The position numbers and the translations under genes were made by a program. DNA of 64,000 nt from Actinomyces sp. AC-20-1 (GTDB taxonomy: Bacteria > Actinomycetota > Actinomycetes > Actinomycetales > Actinomycetaceae). The stretch spans positions 1 through 64,000 of the forward strand of contig NZ_JACJVC010000008.1 in NCBI RefSeq assembly GCF_023369555.1. The letters run 5' to 3'. Shown here piece by piece: positions 63,821 through 64,000 of the stretch (within the stretch, counting starts at the first letter, position 1; the number at the start of each line of letters is the position of its first letter). The notes beneath the pieces are model-generated. The model had not been told where the DNA came from. It did not search any database and was given only the letters and a program-made list of their open reading frames with translations.

Positions 63821-64000
63821 TCAGTCCGGCGCCGGGCCCGCGTGCTGCAGGACCCACATGTGCATGGCGATGGCGCCCGCGGCCGCCACGTTGATCGAGC
63901 GCGTCGACCCGTACTGGCCGATCCGCAGCAGCCGTGACGCCCCCGCGAGCATCTCCTCGCTCAGGCCCGCCCCCTCCGAGCCCAGCACCAGCAGGCAGCG
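63821..64000 (-). CDS. SpoU/TrmH-family RNA 2'-O-methyltransferase, C-terminal part (cut by window edge)
   Basis: The last 59 residues are visible in the frame ending at 63821: RCLLVLGSEGAGLSEEML, then SRLLRIGQYGSTRSINVAAA and a short tail. The LGSEGAGL and S-x-NVA motifs are the SAM-binding knot of SpoU-type enzymes. The N-terminal part lies outside the window. It precedes fba on the same strand with a 114-bp gap. Confidence 0.85.
   Translation of the reverse strand, partial: RCLLVLGSEGAGLSEEMLAGASRLLRIGQYGSTRSINVAAAGAIAMHMWVLQHAGPAPD

Overview
The window is a very GC-rich stretch of an actinobacterial chromosome with short intergenic gaps and many GTG starts. Several gene sets point to Actinomycetota: a GlnR-type orphan regulator beside pst, a NUDIX plus histidine-phosphatase MutT1 beside ppk, DUF3073 beside purM, an actinobacterial holin-like/DUF3618 operon, GTP-dependent PEP carboxykinase, and the split PurL/PurQ/PurS synthetase. 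An Actinomyces-like member of the Actinomycetaceae is my best guess. This is inferred from gene content only.

Layout. 1-11.2 kb: phosphate and nitrogen block, with a nitrobindin-like protein (cut by the left edge), GlnR, a membrane protein, pstB-pstA-pstC-pstS, MutT1, polyphosphate kinase and an unknown protein. 11.3-18.7 kb: tRNA-Lys, a GlsB-like protein, a DEAD-box helicase, an MmpS-like lipoprotein, an EamA exporter, gluconokinase, and an msrB-nuclease-AEC transporter operon. 18.8-25.6 kb: an MscS channel, PadR with a frameshifted membrane partner, a tRNA Glu-Asp-Phe cluster, a small zincin, a GH3 lipoprotein and a membrane protein with a repeat-like N-terminus. 25.7-31.7 kb: a two-subunit ABC exporter, then holin-like/DUF3618 genes and DUF3073. 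31.9-40.9 kb: purM-purF, a broken RNB ribonuclease gene, the fruR-fruK-fruA fructose operon and a sterol-carrier-like protein. 41-47.3 kb: glutamate dehydrogenase, a cupin, GlgX and a DUF4143 ATPase. 47.3-64 kb: purL, a GT4 glycosyltransferase, purQ-purS, purC, a broken small membrane gene, purD, a DUF559 gene, pckG, two LppM-like lipoproteins, purA, fba and the end of a SpoU-type RNA methyltransferase.

How the genes connect. Eight purine genes (purM, F, L, Q, S, C, D, A) lie on the minus strand, spread over about 30 kb. Phosphate uptake, polyphosphate synthesis and a MutT1-type hydrolase sit together, with an 11-bp-period PHO-box-like array upstream of pstS. A sequence matching the GlnR half-site spacing lies upstream of gdhA and links the GlnR gene at the left end to glutamate dehydrogenase 41 kb away. 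Central carbon genes (fructose PTS, fba, pckG, glgX, gntK) are interleaved.

The most unusual content is non-coding. It includes four copies of an exactly 120-bp element with 20-bp terminal inverted repeats (two flank a DUF559 gene), two copies of a 60-bp palindromic element with a conserved 24-nt loop, and two palindromic arrays of the heptamer GGACAAC on a strict 19-bp period. There is also a 3 x 23-bp repeat in front of the DUF4143 ATPase gene and a large nested inverted repeat upstream of glgX. Three genes carry single-base frame disruptions.
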